Of a stretch of 64,000 nt of DNA, positions 15,785 through 25,113 are shown piece after piece (the first letter of the stretch is position 1; every line of letters starts with the position of its first letter). A program made the translations under genes and the position numbers. The DNA comes from Evansella sp041820985 (GTDB lineage: Bacteria; Bacillota; Bacilli; Bacillales; Salisediminibacteriaceae): contig NZ_JBGUAU010000015.1 in the NCBI RefSeq assembly GCF_041820985.1, positions 1-64,000 on the forward strand, given 5' to 3'. The notes under the pieces were generated by a model. That model was given only the letters and a program-made list of their open reading frames with translations, was not told the origin of the DNA and did no database searches.

Positions 15785-16908
15785 CTTTTGATTGAAAATG
15801 GTGATATTGGTAAATGGGTTTTTCCGTCGGTAATTAGTTCGGTCAAAATTTCTCCTACCACACTACTGAATTTAAATCCGTGACCAGAGAATCCCGCTGC
15901 GATGGCTATATTTTTATACTTCGGATGAAGGTCAATTATAAAGTCCTCATCAGGGGTGAGTGTGTACATACATGTTCTTCCTTGCCTCAACTCATGTTTA
16001 CATGTCATAAACTGCTCGACAAAATGAGTCACATCACCAGCATCATGGGGATACTCACCAAAAGGAACAATAGGATCTTCTACGGATTGTTCCTCCCCTG
16101 TATCATGTCTTCCTACCTTTAGCCCTGCTCCATCAATACTTGGAAATCCATAGTACATTCCGAAAGAAGTTTCAAATGAAAAGGCTGGAAAGTTGCCTTC
16201 CTTATACAACTCTTTATCTACATCAAACCAAGTAAATGTTTTTCTCACAGGTTGAAGTGGCAAGTCCACATCTAGCATGCGAAGTACATCCTTTGACCAT
16301 GCACCAGCACTAACAATGAGTGATTCAGATTGGAAGACCCCTTTATCTGTTTTTACAATTACTGTTTCACCATCATTTTCAACTGTTATATTATGAACCT
16401 TCGTATTGGTTTGTAGCGTCGCTCCAGCTGAGCCTGCAAGCTCCCGGTATGCAACAATACATTCCTCACTTTTTAACACTCCTGAAGTAGGTTCAAAACA
16501 TCCAATGAGATCTTCAGCCAAAGATAAACCTGGCCATTTATGATTTACCTCGTCACTCGACATCACTTCCAATGGTAAAGAATATTTTTCGGAACTAGAA
16601 ACTACATTTTTGATAAAGCGAGACTCATGGTTCCCTACGTTTAGCACTCCCGTTTCCAAGAATATTTCTCTTCCAGATTCTCGTTCCAATTCTGCCCATA
16701 GTGCCTTTGCTCTTAATGCCAAAGGCAAATAGGCTTCCCCTTCTCCATATGCATAACGGATAATCCTCGTTTCGCCGTGATGACTTCCATTGGCATGAGG
16801 GGGATCAAAGGAATCTACTAATAATACCTTTTTTCCTTGTTTAGATAAAAAATATCCAGCAGCCATTCCCATGGAACCTGCCCCAATAATAATTACATCA
16901 TGTTTCAA
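15775..16908 (-). CDS. solA: FAD-dependent N-methyl amino acid oxidase (SolA/MSOX family)
   Basis: A 377-residue flavoenzyme of the monomeric sarcosine oxidase / N-methyltryptophan oxidase family, which demethylates N-methyl amino acids to the amine, formaldehyde and H2O2. The N-terminal dinucleotide motif is VIIIGAGSMGMAAGYFLSKQ, followed by GSHHGETRIIRYAYGEGE. The covalent-FAD cysteine is expected in GRTCMYTLTPDED, and GFSGHGFKFSSVVG closes the FAD site; a Lys in GAGLKVGRHD matches the oxygen-activating lysine. The start is TTG 16908 with GAGGAGGT upstream. The final codons lie in a long palindrome. Which N-methyl substrate is used cannot be told from sequence. Confidence 0.82.
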   Translation of the reverse strand: MKHDVIIIGAGSMGMAAGYFLSKQGKKVLLVDSFDPPHANGSHHGETRIIRYAYGEGEAYLPLALRAKALWAELERESGREIFLETGVLNVGNHESRFIKNVVSSSEKYSLPLEVMSSDEVNHKWPGLSLAEDLIGCFEPTSGVLKSEECIVAYRELAGSAGATLQTNTKVHNITVENDGETVIVKTDKGVFQSESLIVSAGAWSKDVLRMLDVDLPLQPVRKTFTWFDVDKELYKEGNFPAFSFETSFGMYYGFPSIDGAGLKVGRHDTGEEQSVEDPIVPFGEYPHDAGDVTHFVEQFMTCKHELRQGRTCMYTLTPDEDFIIDLHPKYKNIAIAAGFSGHGFKFSSVVGEILTELITDGKTHLPISPFSIKRFT

Positions 16909-16933
16909 ATTACTGACCTCCTCACTCCATCTA

Positions 16934-16962
16934 TTTATACAATAACGTTAAAAGTGTATGAA
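16934..16962 (-). promoter_or_regulatory. Probable promoter of the SolA-type gene
   Basis: On the minus strand TTCATA (16957-16962), 17-nt spacer, TATAAA (16934-16939), about 26 nt before the start codon. It matches the sigma-A consensus at four and five of six positions. Confidence 0.5.
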
Positions 16963-17049
16963 ATCTAATCTATTAAAGGAGGAGATGGCGAAAATAACGC
17001 AGGAATACTCCATACGTGAACTACACACCCATTCAATAAATACAAAACT

Positions 17050-17086
17050 AGCCACTGAAAAAGTTGTTTGTACCTTTTTAGCGGCT
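17050..17086 (-). terminator. Terminator of the kinase gene
   Basis: On the minus strand AGCCGCTAAAAAG pairs with CTTTTTCAGTGGCT with small internal mismatches, starting about 16 nt after the kinase stop codon and followed by AGTTTTGTATTT. Confidence 0.6.
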
Positions 17087-17102
17087 TTTAATCTTGTCCT
17101 TG

Positions 17103-18581
17103 TTATATAGGTAGAATCATCGTTACCGTTGTTCCTTCATTTACCACACTATCAAACATGATTCTGCCGTTATGTTCCTCCATTATTTTTCGAGAAACCA
17201 TTAGACCTAAGCCAGTACCTTTTTCTTTCGTTGTATAGAAAGGTTCTCCTAATCTTCGAAGACGTTCTTTCGGTATCCCTTTCCCTTGATCGGCAATTAC
17301 AATCATCACGTTGTTATCAATCTTATCAATAGAGACGTGAATTTCTCCACCATTCGGCATAACCTCAATCGCATTTTTTAGAATATTAATTAACACTTGC
17401 TTAATTTGATTGCTCTCACACTGTATCGTTGGAATATCCATACTATACTCTGTCTTTATTTCCACATTATTCATGATAGCCTGTGTGTTCAAGAGAACGA
17501 TTACTTCATTCACCATGACGAGAATATCACTCTTCGTTACTACGGGGATCTCCGGCTTTGCTAAGTAAAGAAATTCGCTCACTATTTCACTGATACGTTC
17601 TACTTCTGACAAAACAATGTCATAGTATTGTATGTTTTCTGTTGCAGAACTTTTTAATAATTGGATAAACCCTTTTATTCCCGTTAAAGGATTTCTAATT
17701 TCATGTGCTACCCCAGCGGCTAATTGTCCTGCCACTGATAGCTTCTCTGAATTATTAATTAGCTCTTCCACTTGTTTACGATATGTAATATCACGAACCA
17801 TTATTTGTGTTGCTGGCTCCCCTTTATAAAGGAGAGGTTTTTCTATCGTTTCTATACTAACAATAGAGCCGTCTTTTTTTTCTATACTCTTTTCTTCCGC
17901 CGTACTATCTTCTTCCTGTTCTAGAACTGGATCTTTTATTAAAGAATCTTCTTGTTGGATAAAAATATCAGAAACTTCCTCCCCAATGAGATCCTCCTTA
18001 TTTGCTTTCCCATAAAGATCGGCCGTAGCCTTATTTGCATAAATGAGCTGTCCATCTTTTTCAACCATAATACCGTCTGGGGAATTCTCTACTATTTGAT
18101 GGTATAAGTTTTCTGAATTCTCCAGTTCAATAACATATGCAAGAAAGGAAGCCATAGATTGCATCAACATAATATCTTTTTCTTTAAACTTATATACGGA
18201 TGTATGAATGGCACATAAAGTAGCATACATCACACCATTTTTTAGAACGATAGGTACACCTAAAAAACTCTTTATATTTAGCGTGCTAGTTACTTCTAAC
18301 TTTGAAGCAACAGGGTGTTTTGATGTGTCTTCAATTAGAACAGGATCCCGTCCTGCTTTCACGATAATGCTTCAGTAGGCATCTAAAAAGCCTAAATTAA
18401 CTCCTGGATCAAACAAATGCTCTTCCCTATGAAATGCACTAAATATAAAGCTCGTCACTTCATCATTGCTAGCAACACAAAAGGTATTAACACCAATTTG
18501 ATTGCTTACTACCTCTAGAATGTTATCCGCTGCTGCCTTCAAATTTGGATAAAACTGATTGTATTTATTGAGGTCCATCAT
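17103..18581 (-). pseudogene. GAF-PAS sensor histidine kinase interrupted by an in-frame TGA
   Basis: One continuous frame from ATG 18581 to 17103 encodes a soluble sensor kinase of about 492 codons, but codon 70 is TGA (18372-18374). Both parts carry one GAF domain: residues 1-69 end LGFLDAY, and after the stop SIIVKAGRDPVLIEDTSKHP continues without a shift. Next come a PAS domain (YHQIVENSPDGIMVEKDGQL), a HisKA domain with the phospho-His in GQLAAGVAHEIRNPLTGIKG, and an ATPase domain with N box NILKNAIEVMPNGG, G1 DQGKGIP and G2 GTGLGLMVS. The HisKA part resembles the Spo0A-phosphorelay kinases. The stop falls where GAF domains often have Cys (Tyr-Cys). Restart at GTG 18362 would give a 419-residue kinase lacking half the GAF domain. 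No response regulator gene is adjacent. Confidence 0.8.
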
Positions 18582-18722
18582 TCAAAACACCCCCTTTTAA
18601 TCAACATTTGTAACATTAACACAATTATTATACAGGAAAAATTAGCATATTAAACTAGTTAGCTAAAAACAGACAATTTTCTCATTAATAACTGTCATTG
18701 AATAGTTTTCCTAACAAAGTAA

Positions 18723-18761
18723 ATAGCCACTACAAGAATGGTTCTTGCTTGTAGTAGCTAT
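18723..18761 (-). terminator. Terminator of the ABC exporter operon
   Basis: ATAGCCACTACAAG (18723-18736) pairs with CTTGTAGTAGCTAT (18748-18761) with one mismatch; on the minus strand TTTACTTTGTTAG follows. It starts 18 nt after the permease stop codon. Confidence 0.7.
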
Positions 18762-18779
18762 CCAAAATACTAACTAGCA

Positions 18780-19739
18780 TTAATACGCAATATCTTTTTT
18801 CTGAAAAATAAAAGTGGTTAATCCTAGCATGATGATTACATAAAACGCAAGAATTGCTAGTGAAAACGGTAAGGTTACACCATCCATTAACGTATCCTGT
18901 GAAACGTACTGAGTTAAACTTAAGTGTGGAAGAATGATAAATTTATACCACACTGTGTCTCCAAGTACCATCGTTAACGCTTGAGACATGGAAGTAAAAA
19001 ATAGTGCAAAAATACCTACCCCCACTGCTAGTGCCTGACTTTTAAATAACGTTGATAGAGCAAAGGATATTACCACGAAAACAAGCATATTTAATGAGTA
19101 CAACCCTAATTTCGAGAAAATAAGGATGGTAGCTGATTCTTGTGCTCCTACTCCATTGAATGTCTGTTCCATAATTGGTGTACTCCAGCTAACTGTATCA
19201 AAAAGAATCATTCCTAAAAGATAATTTGAGACAAATAGCGTTCCTACTAACACAAATGCAAACGCAACAACTGTTAGAAATTTGGATAAGAGAAACTGCC
19301 AACGTTCATACGGTCTAATGACTAATTGCTTAATGGTTCCTGTTGTGAATTCAGATGATACGATTGTACTAGCTACGATTACACTAAACAAAGTTACAAA
19401 TGACGCCACTCCTAAAATAGTATCATTCATAAATGTGACATTGTTTACTTGTCTAGGGTTGATATCAGCTGCCAGAAAAGCTTCATTTCTTTCTATGTCT
19501 TGTTGTGCAAAATCTCTCTCCCAATCACTAACACCCTCTTCTTGAAGCAACTCACGGTCTTGCTCAATTTCTGATTCTAACTGAACTCTCCAATTCTCTG
19601 AATCTAGCGCTGTATCTGCTTCAAAAGAATGATACATGAAGCTCACAATCCCCATAAATACTACAATAAGGATTAGAAAAATCCACGGCATTTTTTTTGT
19701 CCATAGCTTTATCCATTCATTAATAAATAAAGAACCCAT
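18780..19739 (-). CDS. ABC-2 type transporter permease
   Basis: A 319-residue membrane protein with an N-terminal helix (about 17-39 of the chosen product, KKMPWIFLILIVVFMGIVSF), a large charged extracytoplasmic loop (about 45-115) and five further helices. The motif ASTIVSSEFTTGTIKQLVIRPYERWQ is typical of ABC-2 permeases of the BcrB/YxlG type that export antibiotics or lipids. The ATG at 19739 follows the ATPase stop codon by one base, with AGAGGAA as ribosome site, so translational coupling is likely. An upstream in-frame start would lie inside the ATPase gene and is not used. Substrate unknown. Confidence 0.85.
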   Translation of the reverse strand: MGSLFINEWIKLWTKKMPWIFLILIVVFMGIVSFMYHSFEADTALDSENWRVQLESEIEQDRELLQEEGVSDWERDFAQQDIERNEAFLAADINPRQVNNVTFMNDTILGVASFVTLFSVIVASTIVSSEFTTGTIKQLVIRPYERWQFLLSKFLTVVAFAFVLVGTLFVSNYLLGMILFDTVSWSTPIMEQTFNGVGAQESATILIFSKLGLYSLNMLVFVVISFALSTLFKSQALAVGVGIFALFFTSMSQALTMVLGDTVWYKFIILPHLSLTQYVSQDTLMDGVTLPFSLAILAFYVIIMLGLTTFIFQKKDIAY

Positions 19740-19740
19740 T

Positions 19741-20694
19741 TTATTCCTCTCCCCCCGTACCTTTATTCTCTGCACCAACTGCTGTTAATTGTAGGAAGCG
19801 ATCCTCTAACGTCGTTTTCACAGTTTCGATGGCATAAACGTCTACATTATTCTCAACTAAAAGGCGATTTACGATTGGAATATTTTCTCTTTTAGTCTTT
19901 AAGATAATAGATTGATCCGCTGTTTTCATAATTTCTATTTCTAGGTCACCTTGTTCTATCAATGTTATTGCTTGGTCGGTTGAACTAACGGTAAATGATG
20001 TAACATTTGAACTTTCTCCCACATCGTTAAGAGCAGAAATAGGTGATATATCAATTATTTTTCCATGCTCCATAATGGCAACTCGATCGCACATTAACTG
20101 CATCTCACTTAATAAATGGGAAGATACTAATGTAGAAGTCCCTTGGTTTGCTAGTATTTTTAAGTAGTCTCGTAGCTCACGGATTCCTTGAGGATCTAAA
20201 CCATTTGTTGGTTCATCTAGAATCAATAACGTAGGTTTGTGCAAAATTGCTTGTGCCACCCCTAAACGTTGCTTCATTCCTAGAGAATATGTTTTTACTT
20301 TATCCTGAATGGCATGTTCTAATTTAACTAACTTTACAACTTCTTCAATTCTTGAGGTTGGAATTTCCTCCTTTGCCATTCTTTTATATTGCTGAAGGTT
20401 TTTATACCCTGACATATGATCGTAAAAGGCAGGATTTTCAATAATCGCACCCATATCCTTCTTACATTGCTGTCCTTCTTCATCTACATCCTTCCCATTT
20501 ACGAAAACCTTTCCTTCTGTTTTGGCAATAAGACCAACAATCATTCGAATCGTTGTTGTCTTCCCGGCTCCATTTGGACCTAGTAGCCCTAATATTTCAC
20601 CGTGCTTCACTTGGAAAGAAGCAGCGTTCACTATCTTTTTCTGCTTTCCTATTTTTTTTGTCAATCCTTTTACTTCCAACGCAAATTCACTCAA
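19741..20694 (-). CDS. ABC transporter ATP-binding protein (BcrA-type)
   Basis: A 317-residue ATPase: Walker A GLLGPNGAGKTTTIRM, Q loop near MGAIIENPAFYDHMSGYKNL, signature YSLGMKQRLGVAQAI, Walker B LLILDEPTNGLDPQG, switch His in STLVSSHLLSEM. The sequence is closest to bacitracin-type exporters and similar drug or lipid ABC exporters; the C-terminal 90 residues form the accessory domain common in this group. The start is TTG 20694 with AAGGAG 9 nt upstream. It is transcribed with the permease gene directly downstream. No two-component regulator lies beside it, although the broken kinase gene is about 200 nt past the permease. Confidence 0.88.
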   Translation of the reverse strand: MSEFALEVKGLTKKIGKQKKIVNAASFQVKHGEILGLLGPNGAGKTTTIRMIVGLIAKTEGKVFVNGKDVDEEGQQCKKDMGAIIENPAFYDHMSGYKNLQQYKRMAKEEIPTSRIEEVVKLVKLEHAIQDKVKTYSLGMKQRLGVAQAILHKPTLLILDEPTNGLDPQGIRELRDYLKILANQGTSTLVSSHLLSEMQLMCDRVAIMEHGKIIDISPISALNDVGESSNVTSFTVSSTDQAITLIEQGDLEIEIMKTADQSIILKTKRENIPIVNRLLVENNVDVYAIETVKTTLEDRFLQLTAVGAENKGTGGEE

Positions 20695-21004
20695 TGTCTT
20701 CCACTCCTTTTACATTAGATTCACAAAACCTCCACGGGTCTGATTCCGCAAAAATTTTGCACAATTATTAGACAAATAATTTTAAAAATCAGCAAAATTC
20801 TGTATTAAATATGGTAAAATTATTCCATAACCTACTTTCGTTCTTTTCCTTACTCCAACACTTTTCAATCACGTATTTCCAGGAAGTTAGGACCTAGTAG
20901 ATTTCTACGGGTTTAAGCTACACATAGTTTCAATTTTTTAAATATTTTTCATTTTTCACTAATAATAACATCAATGAAGTGACTTAAAGGAAAGGAGCGT
21001 TAGT
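20695..21004. other. Divergent promoter region
   Basis: A 310-bp AT-rich spacer between the ABC ATPase gene (minus) and the toroid protein gene (plus). No repeat, terminator or clear promoter pair was recognised. Confidence 0.35.
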
Positions 21005-21913
21005 ATGAAAAAGCTATCTCCGGAGCAATATCACCGTGCTTGCGAATATATTAAACAATATGCTCGCCCTATTGATCAGTCCTTATTTGAATATCATTTT
21101 GAGAATGGATCTAACAAGAAAGTAGTAAAAAATCTAGAAGCATTTCAAAATGAGGATGGGGGAATTGGACATGGGTTAGAGCCAGATATTCGTTCGAGCC
21201 AATCTAGTCCTATTGCTACATCTGTTGCAATGCAGTATGCAAGAGAAGCAAATCTTTCTTGGCGCGAACCACTTATAAAATCAGTTATGAACTACTTCAC
21301 AGAAATATATGAGCCTAACAAAAAATGGCCATTAAAGCAGGTTCATATGAACACAGAACCACATGCTGACTGGTGGCATTATACACAAGAAGGAGACAAG
21401 TTCCAGGTAAACCCTGGTGCAGAAATAATAGGATATTATCATGCCTATCCTCAAACAATTCCTGTTGATCTACTTCCTTTATTCCATGATCAAATCTTTC
21501 AACACTTAGAATCGCAAACATCCTGTGTTGAATACCATGAAGCATTATGTTTTTTACGATTAGCCAATGAAATTCCTGATCCCGGGAAAACGATGATTAT
21601 CGAATTTTTAAGAGAGTGGGCACGTAATATAGTAACTTTAGACCCTAATCGTTGGGATAATTATTCCGCTAAACCCATTTGGCTTGCACCACATCCATAC
21701 TCACCTTTATATAATGCGTTAGAGGACGTTATTTGCTTAAACTTAGATTACGAGATTAATCAACAGCAAGAGGACGGATCTTGGGTGCCGAACTGGGAAT
21801 GGGGGAAATATAGATCTTTTTGGGAAAGTACTGCAAAACAAGAGTGGCAAGGATACCTTACTGTAAAAACACTGAAAGTTTTGAAGGACTACGAACGAAT
21901 AGACTACATATAA
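21005..21913 (+). CDS. Prenyltransferase/terpene-cyclase-like toroid protein
   Basis: A 302-residue soluble protein with two QW-like motifs of alpha-alpha toroid proteins: FQNEDGGIGHGLEPDIR (about 47-63) and QQQEDGSWVPNWEWG (about 256-270). The squalene-cyclase catalytic DxDD motif is absent and the protein is half the usual cyclase length, so cyclase activity is doubtful. Proteins of this kind are annotated as hypothetical in many Bacillaceae. AAAGGAG precedes ATG 21005. No partner gene is apparent. Confidence 0.7.
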   Translation: MKKLSPEQYHRACEYIKQYARPIDQSLFEYHFENGSNKKVVKNLEAFQNEDGGIGHGLEPDIRSSQSSPIATSVAMQYAREANLSWREPLIKSVMNYFTEIYEPNKKWPLKQVHMNTEPHADWWHYTQEGDKFQVNPGAEIIGYYHAYPQTIPVDLLPLFHDQIFQHLESQTSCVEYHEALCFLRLANEIPDPGKTMIIEFLREWARNIVTLDPNRWDNYSAKPIWLAPHPYSPLYNALEDVICLNLDYEINQQQEDGSWVPNWEWGKYRSFWESTAKQEWQGYLTVKTLKVLKDYERIDYI

Positions 21914-22233
21914 AAAAAGAGACAGAGAGATTACAATTCACAGGTTTACTCGAGAGGTGCGAAACGTCAAATCACAGATGAATTCATACGCTAGATCACA
22001 CATCTATTACAACTACTAAAATCACAGTATAATACGAATATTAAAATGGCACGAGGAACCTTCGTGCCATTGTTTTTATGTTTGCTCACTAACTCTCTCC
22101 TTTAGCAACACAATAGTACCTACAACTTTTTGCACTATCCCATCCCGTTTGCATGATTACCCTAACAACTAGTTCCACGAAACTCCCGTTTGTTAAAGAA
22201 GGCATTCTTATAATATCCACTTTCGTTAGCCAT
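21914..22233. other. Spacer with one terminator
   Basis: A 320-bp stretch after the toroid protein gene. It contains the hairpin at 22045-22078 and nothing else that I recognise. Confidence 0.4.
22045..22078 (+). terminator. Rho-independent terminator
   Basis: Perfect 10-bp stem AATGGCACGA (22045-22054) / TCGTGCCATT (22062-22071), 7-nt loop, followed by GTTTTTATG. It lies about 130 nt past the toroid protein gene. Confidence 0.8.
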
Positions 22234-22428
22234 TTATAATTGGTTTCTAGTCTGATTTTTATTATTTTTTATAATCCTACTAAAAAAGATAATCTCAAAT
22301 GTGGCAAAAGCTACGAACAAACCAGCAAAATAAGGGAAAGGTGACTCAATAAAACTAAACAACAGAACAGCAAGGACAAAGAAAATAACACCAATCAAAA
22401 TCGGGAATAAAAATTTATAATTATTCAT
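22234..22428 (-). CDS. Small membrane protein, 64 residues
   Basis: Two hydrophobic segments (about 6-26 and 32-51) and a polar, Asn/Lys-rich tail. A strong ribosome site AAAGGAGGT lies 7 nt before ATG 22428, which is the main reason to accept this short gene. No family is recognised and no partner is adjacent. Confidence 0.6.
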   Translation of the reverse strand: MNNYKFLFPILIGVIFFVLAVLLFSFIESPFPYFAGLFVAFATFEIIFFSRIIKNNKNQTRNQL

Positions 22429-23010
22429 ACAACTACCTCCTTTCGGGTTACTGGAGAAAATATACTATCCTCCCCGTTCACAACAACGACAACGATCGCA
22501 ACACTTTGTTCAATAAGAAATTTAAGGACTCAGATTTTCATTTTGTTTTCCTATATCTCCAGTGCTTTATAATATATGGCTTTATCTATTCCAAATAACT
22601 TTGTTACGCAATATTCTATTTCTGCCTTGTTTAATACTTTTTCACTTTTCCCTATTTGAAAGTGTTGTTTTTATACTCCTATTCTATTTTACATAAATAT
22701 CCAAATACCTTCCCTTAACATTAAAATTCACATGGCAAATCACATCTATTTCATAAGAAGGATATATTTTTTTCCACCCATGTGAATAGTGCTGTGAATT
22801 ACTTTGTGATTTCATATCTATTTAACGATAGAACACCGATATAACAACAAAAAATCACATGTGATTTCTGTTGTGAAATCGCATGTGATTTTACTTTTGA
22901 ATGACTTGTCTACACCTCTGAAGTATACCAGTTACAATTACAATTCCCTGTTCTCTTTTTTCATTTGGCAACATAACTCAGATCCCAAAATTCAAGTAAA
23001 CAACCTTCAT
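22429..23010. other. Intergenic region with inverted repeats
   Basis: A 582-bp AT-rich region between dgkB and a small membrane protein gene, both on the minus strand. It contains the dgkB terminator (22843-22892) and a second dyad, ATTCACATGG (22726-22735) with CCATGTGAAT (22778-22787), 42 nt apart. CACATG-type words recur through the region. No coding sequence is supported. Confidence 0.5.
22843..22892 (-). terminator. Terminator downstream of dgkB
   Basis: 18-bp stem AAAATCACATGTGATTTC (22851-22868) / GAAATCGCATGTGATTTT (22875-22892) with one G-U pair and a 6-nt loop; on the minus strand TTTTTTGTTGTT follows. It is about 120 nt past the dgkB stop codon. Confidence 0.75.
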
Positions 23011-23925
23011 TTAATATAATTGTTGGAAACACCTTAAATTTTTATCAGGAACAAGTATTTGAATATGATTGTGTAGATTTACAAATTCTCCTGGAAGCTC
23101 TCCGCCATATTCTCCGTCCAAATTAAGCTGTAAATTATTTTTGCTGTGAACTTTAATTCGGCTTGCTTGTACATATACAACACGCTCGTCATGAATATGT
23201 TCTCCGCGGAGAGCATTACTCACAACTCTAACCACATCCGCTAAGTTCGTTTTCTTTAAAATAAGCAAATCAAACAACCCATCATTTAAATACGCATTTG
23301 GAGCAAGCTTTTCAAAACCACCAACTGAGTTGGTATTTGAAACAAGAAATAACATAATTTCTCCTTCAAACCATTTCCCGTCATACTCGATCGTTACTTC
23401 ACTAGGCTTAATGCGTGGTAGCTTCTCAAAACCTTTTACATAATAAGCAACTTGTCCGATCATTGTTTTCAATTTACTCGGAACTTCATATGTTAATTCT
23501 GTTAACGTACCCGCACCAGCGATGTTAATAAAATATTGAGAACCTACCTTACCAATATCCACTGATTGCACTTCTCCATTACATAGAACATCACATATTT
23601 CATTAATATCTTTTGGTATATGAAGCGCTCTCGCGAAATCATTTGTGGTACCAGCAGGAATAACACCTATCATAGGGCGCTTCTTTTGCTCCGCTACACC
23701 ATTAATTACCTCATTAATTGTACCATCTCCACCTGCTGCCACTATTAAATCAAAATCACGTTCACAAGCTTTAATAGCAGCTCGTTTTGCACAGTCTTTC
23801 CCCGTTGTTGCATGGGTGGATGCTTCATATCCTGCTTTTTCTAACCGCTCAAGGATAATGGGCAAATGTTTTTTTATTTGTTCTCTTCCAGAAGAAGGGT
23901 TATAAATTAATCTCGCCCGTTTCAT
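23011..23925 (-). CDS. dgkB: Diacylglycerol kinase DgkB
   Basis: A 304-residue soluble lipid kinase that phosphorylates diacylglycerol left from lipoteichoic acid synthesis, returning it to phosphatidic acid. It shows the catalytic glycine-rich motif AAGGDGTINEV (residues 63-73) and PAGTTNDFARAL, and the C-terminal LNDGLFDLLILKKTN with the usual LNLDGE motif. The length equals that of B. subtilis DgkB (YerQ). GGAGG precedes ATG 23925. In B. subtilis the gene lies between gatB and rlmCD; here accessory DNA separates it from both (about 13 kb and 17.6 kb). Confidence 0.92.
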   Translation of the reverse strand: MKRARLIYNPSSGREQIKKHLPIILERLEKAGYEASTHATTGKDCAKRAAIKACERDFDLIVAAGGDGTINEVINGVAEQKKRPMIGVIPAGTTNDFARALHIPKDINEICDVLCNGEVQSVDIGKVGSQYFINIAGAGTLTELTYEVPSKLKTMIGQVAYYVKGFEKLPRIKPSEVTIEYDGKWFEGEIMLFLVSNTNSVGGFEKLAPNAYLNDGLFDLLILKKTNLADVVRVVSNALRGEHIHDERVVYVQASRIKVHSKNNLQLNLDGEYGGELPGEFVNLHNHIQILVPDKNLRCFQQLY

Positions 23926-24494
23926 CTACATACCTCCAAGGCCAAGGTCAAATTCTATCGCATTTTTATGGACAGTATATCACTCCTTGTTAGGAAAAAG
24001 AACGAAAATGATTTATTTTCACTAAAAAAAGGAAAACAGTTTACCATAGTCTCCCCTGAAAATACCTGTATCAGACTAATATGGAATACTAACTTTGTTG
24101 TTTGTATTCCATTCGCTACTGCCCACTCCCTTTCCTGTGGGGAGTTGGCAAGCCTCCTCGAGGAATTCTGCCTAAGTACGTGCCCACGTCCTGTGGGCAA
24201 CGGCGTCATGTCGACATCCTGTCTCCGCTCTGCGGTGTCTCGCCTCTACTCTACTTCCCACTGGAGTTCCGTGGGCATTCGCTCATTGCATATACAGTTA
24301 AATGTACTACCTAACGTATGTTCATCCCCCATGTTACTACACCTTACTCGGAATCCAACTCATCCAAAAGTAAATGTATATATATATTCAATCACACTGT
24401 ATTATCTTCAAATAAAATTTCCCAAACTGTGAGCAAAATCATTCCACTCTTAAATAAAATACGATATGATTATATCAAAAGGAGGTTCACAAAA
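23926..24494. other. Intergenic region dominated by a dispersed repeat
   Basis: A 569-bp divergent region. About 24049-24300 is occupied by the dispersed repeat; the rest is AT-rich and must hold the promoters of dgkB and of the membrane protein gene on the right. Open frames across the repeat look accidental. Confidence 0.5.
24049..24300 (+). repeat. Dispersed repeat, copy B
   Basis: Blocks TCTCCCCTGAAAATACCTG, GTTTGTATTCCATTCGCTAC, TTTCCTGTGGGGAGTTGGCA and AAGCCTCCTCGAG occur in the same order as in copy A on the other strand at 12165-12301. The right half (CCTGTGGGCAACGGCG, TCCGTGGGCATTCGCTC) is GC-rich, resembles a known style of Bacillaceae intergenic element, and is absent from copy A. 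There is no plausible reading frame. Confidence 0.65.
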
Positions 24495-24974
24495 ATGTCA
24501 AAATTTCTTCACAGATTGTTCATATCTATCTTGTCTGTCGTTATTTTCAGTGCGCTAATTGCAGGTTTCCAATATCATTTTAGTGATGTTGGCCAACTAG
24601 GCTTCGGTATGCTCTTAGGAATTTATGTATTTTACACTGCACCAGTATTTATTCTTGGTGGAATTCCAGCATCCTATGCCGTAGATGCATTATTGAAAAA
24701 AGATAAGAAAGAGCTCGCAACTAAGCTTCAAACATACTTGCGCTCTACTATGATGTACGGAATTGCTGGTATTGTAGTTGCTATGACGTATTCTGCTATA
24801 ACCTCCTTAGCGAACGGTCAGTATTTCTTTACAATGATGGAATCCATTAGCAGCATTTTCATCGGCCTTGCTGCTGCGCTTGTATACTATCACATTAACT
24901 TACTTTTACAAATAAATTGGGAAAAACTGAAAGAACAACATCGCCAACAAGAGCAAGCAAATCAAACTTACTAA
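24495..24974 (+). CDS. Four-helix membrane protein
   Basis: A 159-residue protein with four hydrophobic segments (about 8-28, 37-60, 83-104 and 113-135) and a Gln-rich C-terminus (KLKEQHRQQEQANQ). The ATG at 24495 follows AAAAGGAGG; longer in-frame versions would run into the repeat and lack a ribosome site. No family is recognised. It is followed by its own terminator, so it is probably monocistronic. Confidence 0.7.
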   Translation: MSKFLHRLFISILSVVIFSALIAGFQYHFSDVGQLGFGMLLGIYVFYTAPVFILGGIPASYAVDALLKKDKKELATKLQTYLRSTMMYGIAGIVVAMTYSAITSLANGQYFFTMMESISSIFIGLAAALVYYHINLLLQINWEKLKEQHRQQEQANQTY

Positions 24975-25000
24975 TATTTTCCCCATAAAACACATTTTTA

Positions 25001-25049
25001 AAAAGAGAGTAAGTCATCATGTATAGCCTGGTGTCTTACTCTCTTTTTT
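25001..25049 (+). terminator. Terminator after the four-helix protein gene
   Basis: Perfect 13-bp stem AAAAGAGAGTAAG (25001-25013) / CTTACTCTCTTTT (25035-25047) with a 21-nt loop and T run. Confidence 0.8.
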
Positions 25050-25113
25050 CATCTTTTACTCATATCTTATACAACTGAGGAAAAACTATAAAAAACGTTC
25101 CAAGGAGGTAATT

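Noticed and set aside
18372..18374. Selenocysteine codon
   Set aside because: Tempting because the TGA falls at a usual Cys position, but no SECIS-like hairpin was recognised next to it and Bacillaceae rarely use selenocysteine; a nonsense mutation is simpler.
21005..21913. Squalene-hopene cyclase
   Set aside because: QW-like motifs are present, but the catalytic DxDD motif is absent and the protein is far too short.
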